Shown in pieces: positions 8,026 through 15,784 of a stretch of 26,774 nt of DNA. Made by a program: the position numbers and the translations under genes. Under the pieces are notes generated by a model. The model searched no databases, was not told the DNA's origin, and saw nothing but the letters and a program-made list of their open reading frames with translations. Origin of the DNA: Marinospirillum sp. (GTDB lineage Bacteria > Pseudomonadota > Gammaproteobacteria > Pseudomonadales > Halomonadaceae); the NCBI RefSeq assembly GCF_014859565.1, contig NZ_JACUUA010000031.1:1-26774 (forward strand). The letters run 5' to 3'. How positions within the stretch are numbered: the stretch's first letter is position 1; every line of letters begins with the position of its first letter.

Positions 8026-10863
8026 TTAATTGATCATAGTCAGGCCGGCACTATTAATTGCAGCAAGAGAGTTATTGATCTTGGCTTTAACGCTTTTAAC
8101 CCCTGCAGTGGAGTTAGCAACTTCAACCAATGCATTATTAACTTTTGTTGTAGTGGTTTGAAGCTTGGTAATCTCGGCTTCTACATTCATGACAGTGGTA
8201 TTTAACTCGATAGCTGTATCTGCAGTGAACTTAGTGCCTATGGCAACTTCGCTTTTATGTCCTGCATATATTTCTTTAGAGATTGATAAGCTAAGCTCAA
8301 AACCAAGAGATAGAGAGATTTCACTTGTTCCCCCCGCAAAAATTGAACTCTGTAGGCCACCGTATATTTCACTTTCTGCAGCAAGGCTAATAGATTTACC
8401 ACCGGCCAGGCTTAGCTCTACAGTGCCACCCATAAACATCTCTTCGACTCGTCCATGGTGGATGCTTTTTGAGAGGCCGTAGCTGTACTCAAAAGAGTCG
8501 CCATGCTGATGGCTTTCACTTTTTCCATCCTGCACTTCCAGCGTATCGCCCTTGGTGTATTCGTAGCTGTTGCCATAGGTTTTGGCGATGGCTACCTTAC
8601 CAGGATCAGAAAAGCTGACATTATTACCGTTGATTGAAGTTAAATAAGGGCCACCTTTATCAGCCTTATCATTGCCAGTTTTTTTGTTGATACCTCCGGC
8701 AATATCTTCATCAATATGGGCTTCTTCATAACCATTACCAAAATCGTAATCAGCGGTATCGCCCCAGGAGTAGTTGTTACCCATCTGGTAGGTGAAGGTA
8801 TTGCCCCAGGATTTTTCGACATAATGACTACCCGGTGACCAGGCTGTGTCATCCCCATCAATGCCATCCTCAAAGCCCCAGTTCTCTGTTCCACTGGGTT
8901 TGTTGGGTACATCCCACTCCATTTTTTCGTAACGAGCATCATCAGGTTCAACAAAAAAGGTCAGGGATTCATCACCACCACCAAAACTGAACTCACGACC
9001 ATCACCCCCAAAGTTATATACATCACCATCTGCCCAGTGATACTGATGACCGGCCTGGCGGGAGATGATGTATTCACCTGAGAGTTCTTCTTCTCTTGTT
9101 AAAGTGGCATCCTCATACTCACCACCACTTTCTTTGCTGAATTTCGGGAAGGCAAAAAGTTCCTGCTCATCAAACTTGTCGTGATCATCCGATGTGTCAT
9201 CTTCAGACTCATAGGGGAATTTATCCACACCCTTGTCATCAACCTCATGCCCTTTGGCAAAAACTAATGTCTGGCTACCACCGAGCATTTCGTAACGATA
9301 CAGGCCATCACTGGTGATGGTAAAACCATCCCCGGAATGGTTGGGTGCACCCAGATGCAGGTAAGTATTGTTGGTGGGTGAGAAGAGTTTCAGGCGGCTA
9401 TTACCTTCTTCATCTTCCAGCTCAATACGATTACCACTGGCACTGCGCAGTAGGCTGCGAGTTTTGTTTTCATCCTTGACCACACTGGGGCAGGCGGCAT
9501 TGGGCAAGGCACCGGAGATAATCGGGCGATCTGGATCTCCACCAATAAAACTGAGCAGCACTTCTGTGCCTTTTAACAACGGGAAGTGCATACCACCACC
9601 AGTGCCTGCAGAAGGTTGCATCATGGCTATCCAGCAGGAGGCTTTGCCTTCACCGGGCACACGTTCACGATCAAAAGGCAGGATAACCTTGTAACGCCCT
9701 TCAGCATCTATATGGGCATAACGCTCATCTTCACCGCCATCAATAATGGCATTTAAAACCCCATGAAAACGGGGTTTTTCGGTAGTGACACTGGGTCTGA
9801 ACTGCAGGCTGGTGCGTAAAGCCTGAATTCGGTTTTGATAGGGTGCTTGTGAAGAAGGATCATTCTGCAGACGACGGAAAGCTGGATTAAAACCTTCATG
9901 CTCCAGTACAAAAGGATAAAAATCACCGTTGTCTGCTGCTCTGAAATGCCCTTCAACAGTAAAAGCCAGCCCTGTTTGTAGTGAGGCATCCCGGCTGGCA
10001 CCGTGGAAAATCTCACTTTTCATCATCAGTTCCTGAGCACGAGTCTCGGCAATTTTTTCGGCTTCCTCCGAGCTGATCAGGTTGTCACAGTAACGATAAA
10101 TACTGCCAAAACCCTGCTCATCAACCTGAGCCTGCCCCTGTATCTGGGATGAAGGTGTATTGCTGTTGTAATCCTTTAAAGTGATGCTGCGCGGCAGAGG
10201 CTCACCATGACTGATCCATTGACTCAGCAGACCGTCTTCCGGTTTTGGCACCATACCGGTTTCTGGTTGATAACGTAGTTGGGTTTGTGGGTCTTTCAGG
10301 TGCTGGGAGCTGGCATCATGAAAAATGACCCTGGCATGCTCATCCAGGTGTTCAAAACGATAATAGATACCTTCACGTTCCGTGATGCGTTGCAAAAAGC
10401 TCAGGTGGCTTTCACCGAACTGGCAACGGTATTCCCATTGGCGATAATCACCCAGTTGTTGCAGGTCAAACTCATCCTGACTGAATTCCCCTTCTTCAAG
10501 AATTTCGGTCAGAGTATCCGTCAGGGTTTGCTCCAGATAAATTTCGTTGGTCTGGATCATTTCCAGTCGGTTCAGGCGCGGCACCATCCGCAGCTGATAG
10601 AGGTAACCCTTTTCAATCGGATGCAGGATACGGCAATAGGCCACCATGCCATGCACAGTACGACTCTTTCCCAGAACCTGCAGGGTGAAGGAGGCTTTTT
10701 TACCCAGCAACTGGCGTACTGCCAGATCGGAGTTTTCGCTGTAAAGCTCAAAGGTAAAGTGGAAAGGCTGGCTCAGCGCTTCATAACCTTTAAAGCTGAC
10801 CACCTGAAAAGACAGCTCGTCTTTTTCAGGTATCAGGAACTCATAATGGGTATCACTGCTCAT
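8026..10863 (-). CDS. vgrG: VgrG spike protein (TssI) with long C-terminal extension
   Basis: This 945-residue protein forms the trimeric tip of the T6SS needle. Residues about 1-370 match the gp27-like base (start YEFLIPEKDELSFQVVSFKG; LSFLQRITEREGIYYRF), and about 385-455 the gp5 OB-fold (GRYKVILPFDRERVPGEG; GDPDRPIISGALPNA). The remaining about 490 residues are unusual for a basic VgrG. There is a region rich in Trp, Tyr, Gly and Asp repeats at about 555-780 (HWADGDVYNFGGDGREFSFG; NTFTYQMGNNYSWGDTADYD), then a Ser/Gly beta-helix-like region. The end is a helical tail with TTKVNNALVEVANSTAGVKS. No enzyme motif was recognised in the extension. GAGG precedes the ATG. The gene lies 19 bases after the TAXI-like gene and is followed by its adaptor module. 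Confidence 0.95.
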   Translation of the reverse strand: MSSDTHYEFLIPEKDELSFQVVSFKGYEALSQPFHFTFELYSENSDLAVRQLLGKKASFTLQVLGKSRTVHGMVAYCRILHPIEKGYLYQLRMVPRLNRLEMIQTNEIYLEQTLTDTLTEILEEGEFSQDEFDLQQLGDYRQWEYRCQFGESHLSFLQRITEREGIYYRFEHLDEHARVIFHDASSQHLKDPQTQLRYQPETGMVPKPEDGLLSQWISHGEPLPRSITLKDYNSNTPSSQIQGQAQVDEQGFGSIYRYCDNLISSEEAEKIAETRAQELMMKSEIFHGASRDASLQTGLAFTVEGHFRAADNGDFYPFVLEHEGFNPAFRRLQNDPSSQAPYQNRIQALRTSLQFRPSVTTEKPRFHGVLNAIIDGGEDERYAHIDAEGRYKVILPFDRERVPGEGKASCWIAMMQPSAGTGGGMHFPLLKGTEVLLSFIGGDPDRPIISGALPNAACPSVVKDENKTRSLLRSASGNRIELEDEEGNSRLKLFSPTNNTYLHLGAPNHSGDGFTITSDGLYRYEMLGGSQTLVFAKGHEVDDKGVDKFPYESEDDTSDDHDKFDEQELFAFPKFSKESGGEYEDATLTREEELSGEYIISRQAGHQYHWADGDVYNFGGDGREFSFGGGDESLTFFVEPDDARYEKMEWDVPNKPSGTENWGFEDGIDGDDTAWSPGSHYVEKSWGNTFTYQMGNNYSWGDTADYDFGNGYEEAHIDEDIAGGINKKTGNDKADKGGPYLTSINGNNVSFSDPGKVAIAKTYGNSYEYTKGDTLEVQDGKSESHQHGDSFEYSYGLSKSIHHGRVEEMFMGGTVELSLAGGKSISLAAESEIYGGLQSSIFAGGTSEISLSLGFELSLSISKEIYAGHKSEVAIGTKFTADTAIELNTTVMNVEAEITKLQTTTTKVNNALVEVANSTAGVKSVKAKINNSLAAINSAGLTMIN

Positions 10864-10882
10864 CCCGCATTACCTCAAAAAA

Positions 10883-12232
10883 TCAATGGTGTGCAGCTGC
10901 TTTGGCTTGCTGTTTGGCCATTTCATGCACCTGTAATCCAGACAGTCGCCATTCAATCTGGCGCATAACATCACTGCACTGCTGCAGGGTAGTCAGTAAT
11001 AACACTGAATCATTCAGGTGGTTACCCTGAGCCAGTGAGACGGCCTGATTTTTTAATGTCAGTGCTTCATTCAGCTGTTGATGCAGCAGGCGAATATCCT
11101 TGGCGGCTTTCTGGGCGCGCTCCAGCTCCACGGCTTCGCGGAAGATTTTTTCCAGCCCGGTTTCCAGATGATTGCGTTTACGCAGATCACGCAGGCGCTG
11201 CAGGTATTTGATTTGTAACCAGCCACCAACAAGGGCAATTAACAGACCAACCACCAACCAGCGATTCTGGGACAACCAGGACAGGCTACGTGATAACTCA
11301 TCAAAACCGGCATAAGGATTGTAATAACGGGCACTGGCCGGGTGCATGGGCATGTATTGCAACAGGCGATCTTCCAGTGGATTCATATCCACCATCATCG
11401 GTGCCTTACGGCGCAGTTCTTCAGAGAAGAGCACGCTGTGCAGGGTGGTGACCAGATCATCCGGCAGACCCTGGCGGGCAGCCAGTACGGCCAGAGTACC
11501 CACGGTGGGAACTGCTTCTTGTGGTAGTGGGCCTGCGGCACTGGAATAACTGCCGGGTGGAATGATGGCAGTGTTAACCTGGCTCTGATTCAGTGCATAA
11601 CCTTCCGCCAGTTCAAAGGGTAACAAACGGAATTCACCACTCATCAGTACAGAGCGTAAATCCGGGTTAAGCATACCGGTGGTGACTATGGCACCTTCCA
11701 GTTCAGGGGTGTCCAGCAGTCGGGCAAAGTAGAGTTCATTCATGCCAATGCTGTTTTCATCAATACCCAGATGCTCCAGTAGTTGCATGGACTGGGCACG
11801 GAAACCGGAACCTTTGGAGCCCAGTGCAATATTGTGCCCCGGCAGATCCAGCAGGCTTTTGATCTTGCTGTCACGACGAACAATCACATGCATGTAGTCC
11901 TGCCAGAGCGGTGCAACCAGCTCCAGATTACGCAGCGTAGCGGAACCAATCATGATAATGGCCAGGTCGGCTTCCTGTTTCAGCAGACGACCCCGGTTAT
12001 CCACTGAACCACGGGTTTCCAGCAGCTCCACATCATAACGACCATGCTGCTCGATCATATCTTTCAGCATCGCGCCGTATTCATAATAATATCCACCGGA
12101 GGCTGCAGTGGCGATACGGATGACCCGGGTCTGTCCGGCTTGCTGCACACTCCAGTAGATGATCAGCGCTGCGGCGGTTGCAACCAGTATCCAGCTCAAC
12201 CACCAGCGGGTTTGAAAGCTCAGCATCATCAT
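10883..12232 (-). CDS. Membrane-anchored TAXI-family solute-binding protein in T6SS operon
   Basis: This 449-residue protein has an N-terminal membrane segment (about 10-30). A periplasmic TAXI-type (TRAP-associated extracytoplasmic immunogenic) binding domain follows at about 35-310: IRIATAASGGYYYEYGAMLK is the typical opening, and ETRGSVDNRGRLLKQEADLA the second signature. A second membrane segment lies at about 325-343, then a charged helical domain of about 105 residues. Free TAXI proteins are secreted and serve TRAP transporters with a fused DctQM permease; none is encoded here. The predicted topology places the binding domain in the periplasm and the C-terminal helices in the cytoplasm. 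GGAGAT precedes ATG codons at 12232, 12229 and 12226. It lies between tssG and vgrG, so a T6SS-related sensing or structural role is possible but unproven. Confidence 0.8.
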   Translation of the reverse strand: MMMLSFQTRWWLSWILVATAAALIIYWSVQQAGQTRVIRIATAASGGYYYEYGAMLKDMIEQHGRYDVELLETRGSVDNRGRLLKQEADLAIIMIGSATLRNLELVAPLWQDYMHVIVRRDSKIKSLLDLPGHNIALGSKGSGFRAQSMQLLEHLGIDENSIGMNELYFARLLDTPELEGAIVTTGMLNPDLRSVLMSGEFRLLPFELAEGYALNQSQVNTAIIPPGSYSSAAGPLPQEAVPTVGTLAVLAARQGLPDDLVTTLHSVLFSEELRRKAPMMVDMNPLEDRLLQYMPMHPASARYYNPYAGFDELSRSLSWLSQNRWLVVGLLIALVGGWLQIKYLQRLRDLRKRNHLETGLEKIFREAVELERAQKAAKDIRLLHQQLNEALTLKNQAVSLAQGNHLNDSVLLLTTLQQCSDVMRQIEWRLSGLQVHEMAKQQAKAAAHH

Positions 12233-12248
12233 GTATCTCCACTCATAA

Positions 12249-12269
12249 CACCCCGTGACTGACGGGATG
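12249..12269 (-). promoter_or_regulatory. Intercistronic hairpin between tssG and the TAXI-like gene
   Basis: On the - strand CATCCCGT pairs with ACGGGGTG around a CAGTC loop: 8 pairs, one of them G-U. It fills most of the 40-base gap after the tssG stop and ends about 16 bases before the next start. No T-run follows, so it is unlikely to be a full terminator. It could protect the upstream mRNA from 3' decay, lower expression of the downstream genes, or pause transcription. Confidence 0.5.
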
Positions 12270-12272
12270 GTT

Positions 12273-13238
12273 TCAGATTAACGGCATTTGTGCCACCAGA
12301 CAGGCTGGTGTCTCGGATTTTTTGCTGCTGAGCAGCCAGGCATTTCTGCCCAGATGACCCCACTGCAGGCCACCCAGGGTGAGTGATTCCACTTCCTGCG
12401 GTGCATTTAATACAAATTCAAGCTCACACTCATAGGGTGAGCGCAGGTAAACATTGATCAGGGTTCTGAGTGTGCGCCAGGTTTTCCGATCCCGAATCAG
12501 TGCGCTGAAGTGTTCATGATCCAGCGGTCCGATCCTCAGGCGCAGTTTGCTGTTGCGATCATTAATCCGGTTACCCAGCAGGCTGCTTTTGCCCAGTTGA
12601 TGATTGGTGATACCTAACTGGGTTTGAGAGTCTGTTTCGACTTCCACCTGACGCAGAATGCACTGTTCAACACTGACACTTTCCTGCAGCCAGCTACTGA
12701 CCAGTTTTGCCAGACCAGCAGCTGTTGGATAAGGATGAGTCAACAACTGGAAGTGGCGGAACAACCATTCCCGCCGCGGTAAAATGGCAAGGCGTTCCGC
12801 CGGGATACCCAGTAAACGTGTTGCCAGACCAATCCATAAATTGTTCTCTTCTTCCACCAACTGGATGGCCGGGTAGTTTTTACTGTCGGTTTCCAGTTGC
12901 AGCTCATACAACCTCTGGTTGAACAAATCCAACAAGGCTCTGGGTGCACTGTTTTCCTGCTGTTCCTGTTGCAACAGCAGCTCGGTGATATAAGACGGCA
13001 GGGGTGAACTGCTGCCATACAGACCGGGTAAGTTAACTTCCACACACCAGCCATCACCTTCACGGAAGGCACGATAAACCTCACCCTGCTGAATGCTGCG
13101 GTGTAAAGCAGGACGCAGCTGAATGGGACAGTCGGGCGACTCGGCCCGAATCTGTCGAATCAGCTGAAACAGGCTGAAATGTGAGGCCTGCAGTGTGCCG
13201 CTTAAATCAGCAGACTGGTGTTCAGTTTCGGCGGCCAT
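12273..13238 (-). CDS. tssG: T6SS baseplate protein TssG
   Basis: This 321-residue protein is the TssG (VasB/ImpH) baseplate wedge subunit, which works with TssF, TssE and TssK in the cytoplasm under the membrane complex. The N-terminal SHFSLFQLIRQIRAESPDCP matches the family's phenylalanine-rich opening. Family-like stretches later include RFLYSP-type positions seen here as ERLAILPRREWLFRHFQLLT, and the LRIGPLDHEHF region. It overlaps the end of tssF by 37 bases, with GGAGAG 8 bases before its ATG. The length is near the family norm of about 320-350. The call rests on homology and position after tssF. Confidence 0.92.
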   Translation of the reverse strand: MAAETEHQSADLSGTLQASHFSLFQLIRQIRAESPDCPIQLRPALHRSIQQGEVYRAFREGDGWCVEVNLPGLYGSSSPLPSYITELLLQQEQQENSAPRALLDLFNQRLYELQLETDSKNYPAIQLVEEENNLWIGLATRLLGIPAERLAILPRREWLFRHFQLLTHPYPTAAGLAKLVSSWLQESVSVEQCILRQVEVETDSQTQLGITNHQLGKSSLLGNRINDRNSKLRLRIGPLDHEHFSALIRDRKTWRTLRTLINVYLRSPYECELEFVLNAPQEVESLTLGGLQWGHLGRNAWLLSSKKSETPACLVAQMPLI

Positions 13239-14911
13239 AAATAACTCTCTCCGGAAGCCACATCAGTGACATGCAGGGCGGAAAAATGATTGATGGGAGC
13301 CATCTGTGCCAGCAGCCGATCCAGCCGACTGCAGAAGCCCAGGGCATCACCCCGACTGTTAAAGGCCTGAAAACTGATCTCCAGAGAAACTTCCAGCCCG
13401 CGATAAAGAGATTGCTCCAGCAGTTTTTCTGCCGCTCGGATATTAACCTGCTGAATGGCATCCAGTTTTTTCTGGTTAATCGCCAGCCGTGATTCATCAG
13501 GGCTGACCCGTTCTGCCATCTCTTGCAGGCGTTGCAGCAGTCCGTTACGGGTGAACAGGCTGGCATTACCACGACTGAGTTCTGCTACCTGCTGGCGCTC
13601 ACTGGCTGCATCCAACCGGGGGGCTTTCCAGGCGGTGCTGGTGGTGATGTTGCTGAAGTCCACGGTTTCCGGTGTGCCGTGTAAATGGGTACTCAGATCA
13701 TTGGGCAGCAGATGAGCTGCGTCGCTGCCATTGCTGCACAGAGCTGTGACACGGATCATTTCTTCCTGACCAGATGGCAGATCACGACCTCGGGTCAACA
13801 GCAATCTAGGTTGAGGCAGGCCGGTAAGCGGATCAACTTCCTGTTGTACCTGATAAGCATAAGCCCGACGGGTATCATCCGCTTCCCAATAGGGTAAATA
13901 GTTGTGTTGCGCCGTGTCACCCGCGTACTGACCCTGAACCTTGAGCAGACTTTGCACCAGCAGTTTTTCACCTTGTTTTTTGCGAGGTTGCAGGGGCTGC
14001 AGCAGACGCCTTTCATCATGCAAAAATGGTGGCAGTTGACGGGTAAAACAGTTGCTGGCAGCTACACAATGCAGCCGGAAATACGCACGATCTATCGCTG
14101 GTAATGGCAGCCGGGACTCATCCAGCCAGAAATTCAGGCTGAGTTGGCTGGTTTTACTCATTTCATCCATGCCATCAAAATGCAGCTGGATTGCCATGGC
14201 CGCTTCCGGGTGATGCAGATAACTGCTCATTGCTGCTTCACCGGGCAACCGCTCGGACTGCAAGGGTGCATCAAGGGGAGTGATACGGCAGTGAACTTCC
14301 GGTGCCGGACGCTGATCCAGCAACACTTCCACCTGTTTGCAATCATGCAACAACAACCAGTAAAGATCTGCACTGATCGCCTGGGGTGCAATCAAATGAA
14401 TGGATAACGGATGCCCAGCCAGTATTTCTCCCAGCCCACCGGCAAGGGTTTTAAAATCCAGTGTCAGGCAACGATTGGTGGGGCTGCCGGATTTTTGTCC
14501 ACTACTGCTGCAACCAGTGATTTCCAGCGGTGAAACCCGACAGGCATGGCTGGTGGCAAACTCGATCTGGCTACCCTGACCGGGTGTATTACCCAATGGT
14601 GTTCCGGCTGGAATAACCAGTGGTGTTTTTAAGCCGCCACGGGGTGTAAAAGCAATCAATGTGGTGGATACCAATGCCTGCAGTCGGGTTGGATCCAGTA
14701 TTTCCAGCAGGTTACGGGTGAATCGAGGGGCTTCACGATCCAATTGATCTCTCAGACCGGCTGTCAGGAAGGCAACACCTTCCAGCAGGCGTTCAACATC
14801 AGGATCACTACCCGGCACCAGATGTCGCGCCAGCTCCGGTTCTTTTTCAGCATAATCAACGGCCAGAACCCGTAAACGGGTCAGCTCATCACGGTAATAC
14901 TGATCAAACAT
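13202..14911 (-). CDS. tssF: T6SS baseplate protein TssF
   Basis: This 569-residue protein is the TssF (VasA/ImpG) baseplate subunit. Its N-terminus is diagnostic: FDQYYRDELTRLRVLAVDYA, then GSDPDVERLLEGVAFLTAGL and LLEILDPTRLQALVSTTLI. Two copies of TssF pair with one TssG in known baseplate wedges. It is slightly shorter than the common 580-620 residues. It overlaps tssE by 8 bases and tssG by 37, so the three are probably translated as a coupled block. No signal peptide or membrane helix is present, as expected for a cytoplasmic assembly factor. Confidence 0.95.
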   Translation of the reverse strand: MFDQYYRDELTRLRVLAVDYAEKEPELARHLVPGSDPDVERLLEGVAFLTAGLRDQLDREAPRFTRNLLEILDPTRLQALVSTTLIAFTPRGGLKTPLVIPAGTPLGNTPGQGSQIEFATSHACRVSPLEITGCSSSGQKSGSPTNRCLTLDFKTLAGGLGEILAGHPLSIHLIAPQAISADLYWLLLHDCKQVEVLLDQRPAPEVHCRITPLDAPLQSERLPGEAAMSSYLHHPEAAMAIQLHFDGMDEMSKTSQLSLNFWLDESRLPLPAIDRAYFRLHCVAASNCFTRQLPPFLHDERRLLQPLQPRKKQGEKLLVQSLLKVQGQYAGDTAQHNYLPYWEADDTRRAYAYQVQQEVDPLTGLPQPRLLLTRGRDLPSGQEEMIRVTALCSNGSDAAHLLPNDLSTHLHGTPETVDFSNITTSTAWKAPRLDAASERQQVAELSRGNASLFTRNGLLQRLQEMAERVSPDESRLAINQKKLDAIQQVNIRAAEKLLEQSLYRGLEVSLEISFQAFNSRGDALGFCSRLDRLLAQMAPINHFSALHVTDVASGESYLWPPKLNTSLLI

Positions 14912-15290
14912 GGGTCAGAGCCTCTTGTCCTGAGCTACTGCGTGGCAGTACCTGCAGGAGGTTGTTGTCATTCAGCCGAAAAAGCAGCTGCACCGGTTGA
15001 CCATCAGGTAAGGCGGCATTCAGCAGCAGCTGTTCTTGCTGCAATTTAAAAGTCGGTTGTAATAACCGGGGTTCATAACGGCGTATCTGTTGCAGTAACA
15101 CGCCTGCCAGCTGCTCCATCAGTTCCGGATCGGCATAAAGCCCCAGAACTGGCAGACGCCCCACACCCATCAGTGGATCCTGTGGAACAGTGCTTTGCCG
15201 AGTATTGAGCAAACGTTCCAGATGCAGGGCAATATCCTGCACCGGCGTTTTTTTGGCTCTGGATTTTCCCAGTCGGTCAAGCAGTGGCAT
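14904..15290 (-). CDS. tssE: T6SS baseplate protein TssE (gp25-like)
   Basis: This 128-residue protein is the TssE/gp25-like baseplate component that starts sheath assembly. The core DIALHLERLLNTRQSTVPQ and the hallmark EPR motif at residues 73-75 (IRRYEPRLLQP) are present; the EPR motif is conserved across phage gp25 and TssE. The ATG is 2 bases after the stop of the second hcp-like gene, with GGGAG about 9 bases upstream. It is somewhat shorter than many TssE proteins (about 130-170 residues), with a short N-terminal arm. Confidence 0.93.
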   Translation of the reverse strand: MPLLDRLGKSRAKKTPVQDIALHLERLLNTRQSTVPQDPLMGVGRLPVLGLYADPELMEQLAGVLLQQIRRYEPRLLQPTFKLQQEQLLLNAALPDGQPVQLLFRLNDNNLLQVLPRSSSGQEALTHV

Positions 15291-15292
15291 GA

Positions 15293-15784
15293 TCAGCTAC
15301 TCCCACTTTCAGCGGTGGTTTCAAACTCCTGCTCACCACCTGCGCCATAACGCCAGATGATGCTGCGGTACACCAGCCGTACCTTTTCAAGGTATTGCAG
15401 TCCATCCTGCTGTGGTTGGGTGCAGTCAGGCATTTCGGTGGTGACAGAAAGCAGTTGAACACCTTTCATTTCAATCTGGTAAACCACCTCGGGTTGACCT
15501 TCGGTATCCGGTTGATACCAGCTCAGTTCAACGGTCAGTTGATCCTGTTCACACAGCGCCTGATTTAGCAGAGGGGATGCCGGGTCAATGGGTTTCAGAA
15601 TTTCTGCCGGGCGGTGCACAACACTGCTGCCCAGCACACCACCCAGGCCTTCACCCTGACGTTCAACCGTGTGACTAAAGGACAAAACCTTGATCAGTCC
15701 TTCACCAATTCGGCTGTCATTCAGCCCACCCTGAATGCTGCCAAGGCTTTTTCCGGTGATTTTCATGTAGCCGGGTCTAGCCAT
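15293..15784 (-). CDS. Second, divergent Hcp-like tube protein
   Basis: This 163-residue protein belongs to the Hcp1 (TssD) family: the opening MKITGKSLGSIQGG, the middle KPIDPASPLLNQALCEQDQL and the end YLEKVRLVYRSIIWRY all follow the family pattern. It differs strongly from the Hcp at 23568-24083 of the same operon. Two start codons are possible. ATG 15790 directly abuts AGGAG (15791-15795), whereas ATG 15784 lies 6 bases from it, so 15784 is preferred and gives MARPGYMK. It sits between the TssB-TssC fusion gene and tssE, and the first ATG overlaps the fusion gene's stop. It may form a special tube ring, act as cargo carrier, or pair with the fusion protein; the pairing is inference from adjacency. 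Confidence 0.85.
   Translation of the reverse strand: MARPGYMKITGKSLGSIQGGLNDSRIGEGLIKVLSFSHTVERQGEGLGGVLGSSVVHRPAEILKPIDPASPLLNQALCEQDQLTVELSWYQPDTEGQPEVVYQIEMKGVQLLSVTTEMPDCTQPQQDGLQYLEKVRLVYRSIIWRYGAGGEQEFETTAESGSS

Noticed and set aside
10279..10968. Open frame of 229 codons on the + strand
   Set aside because: It lies opposite vgrG and the 3' end of the TAXI-like gene, has no recognisable domain or ribosome-binding site, and looks like a shadow of strongly coding - strand sequence.
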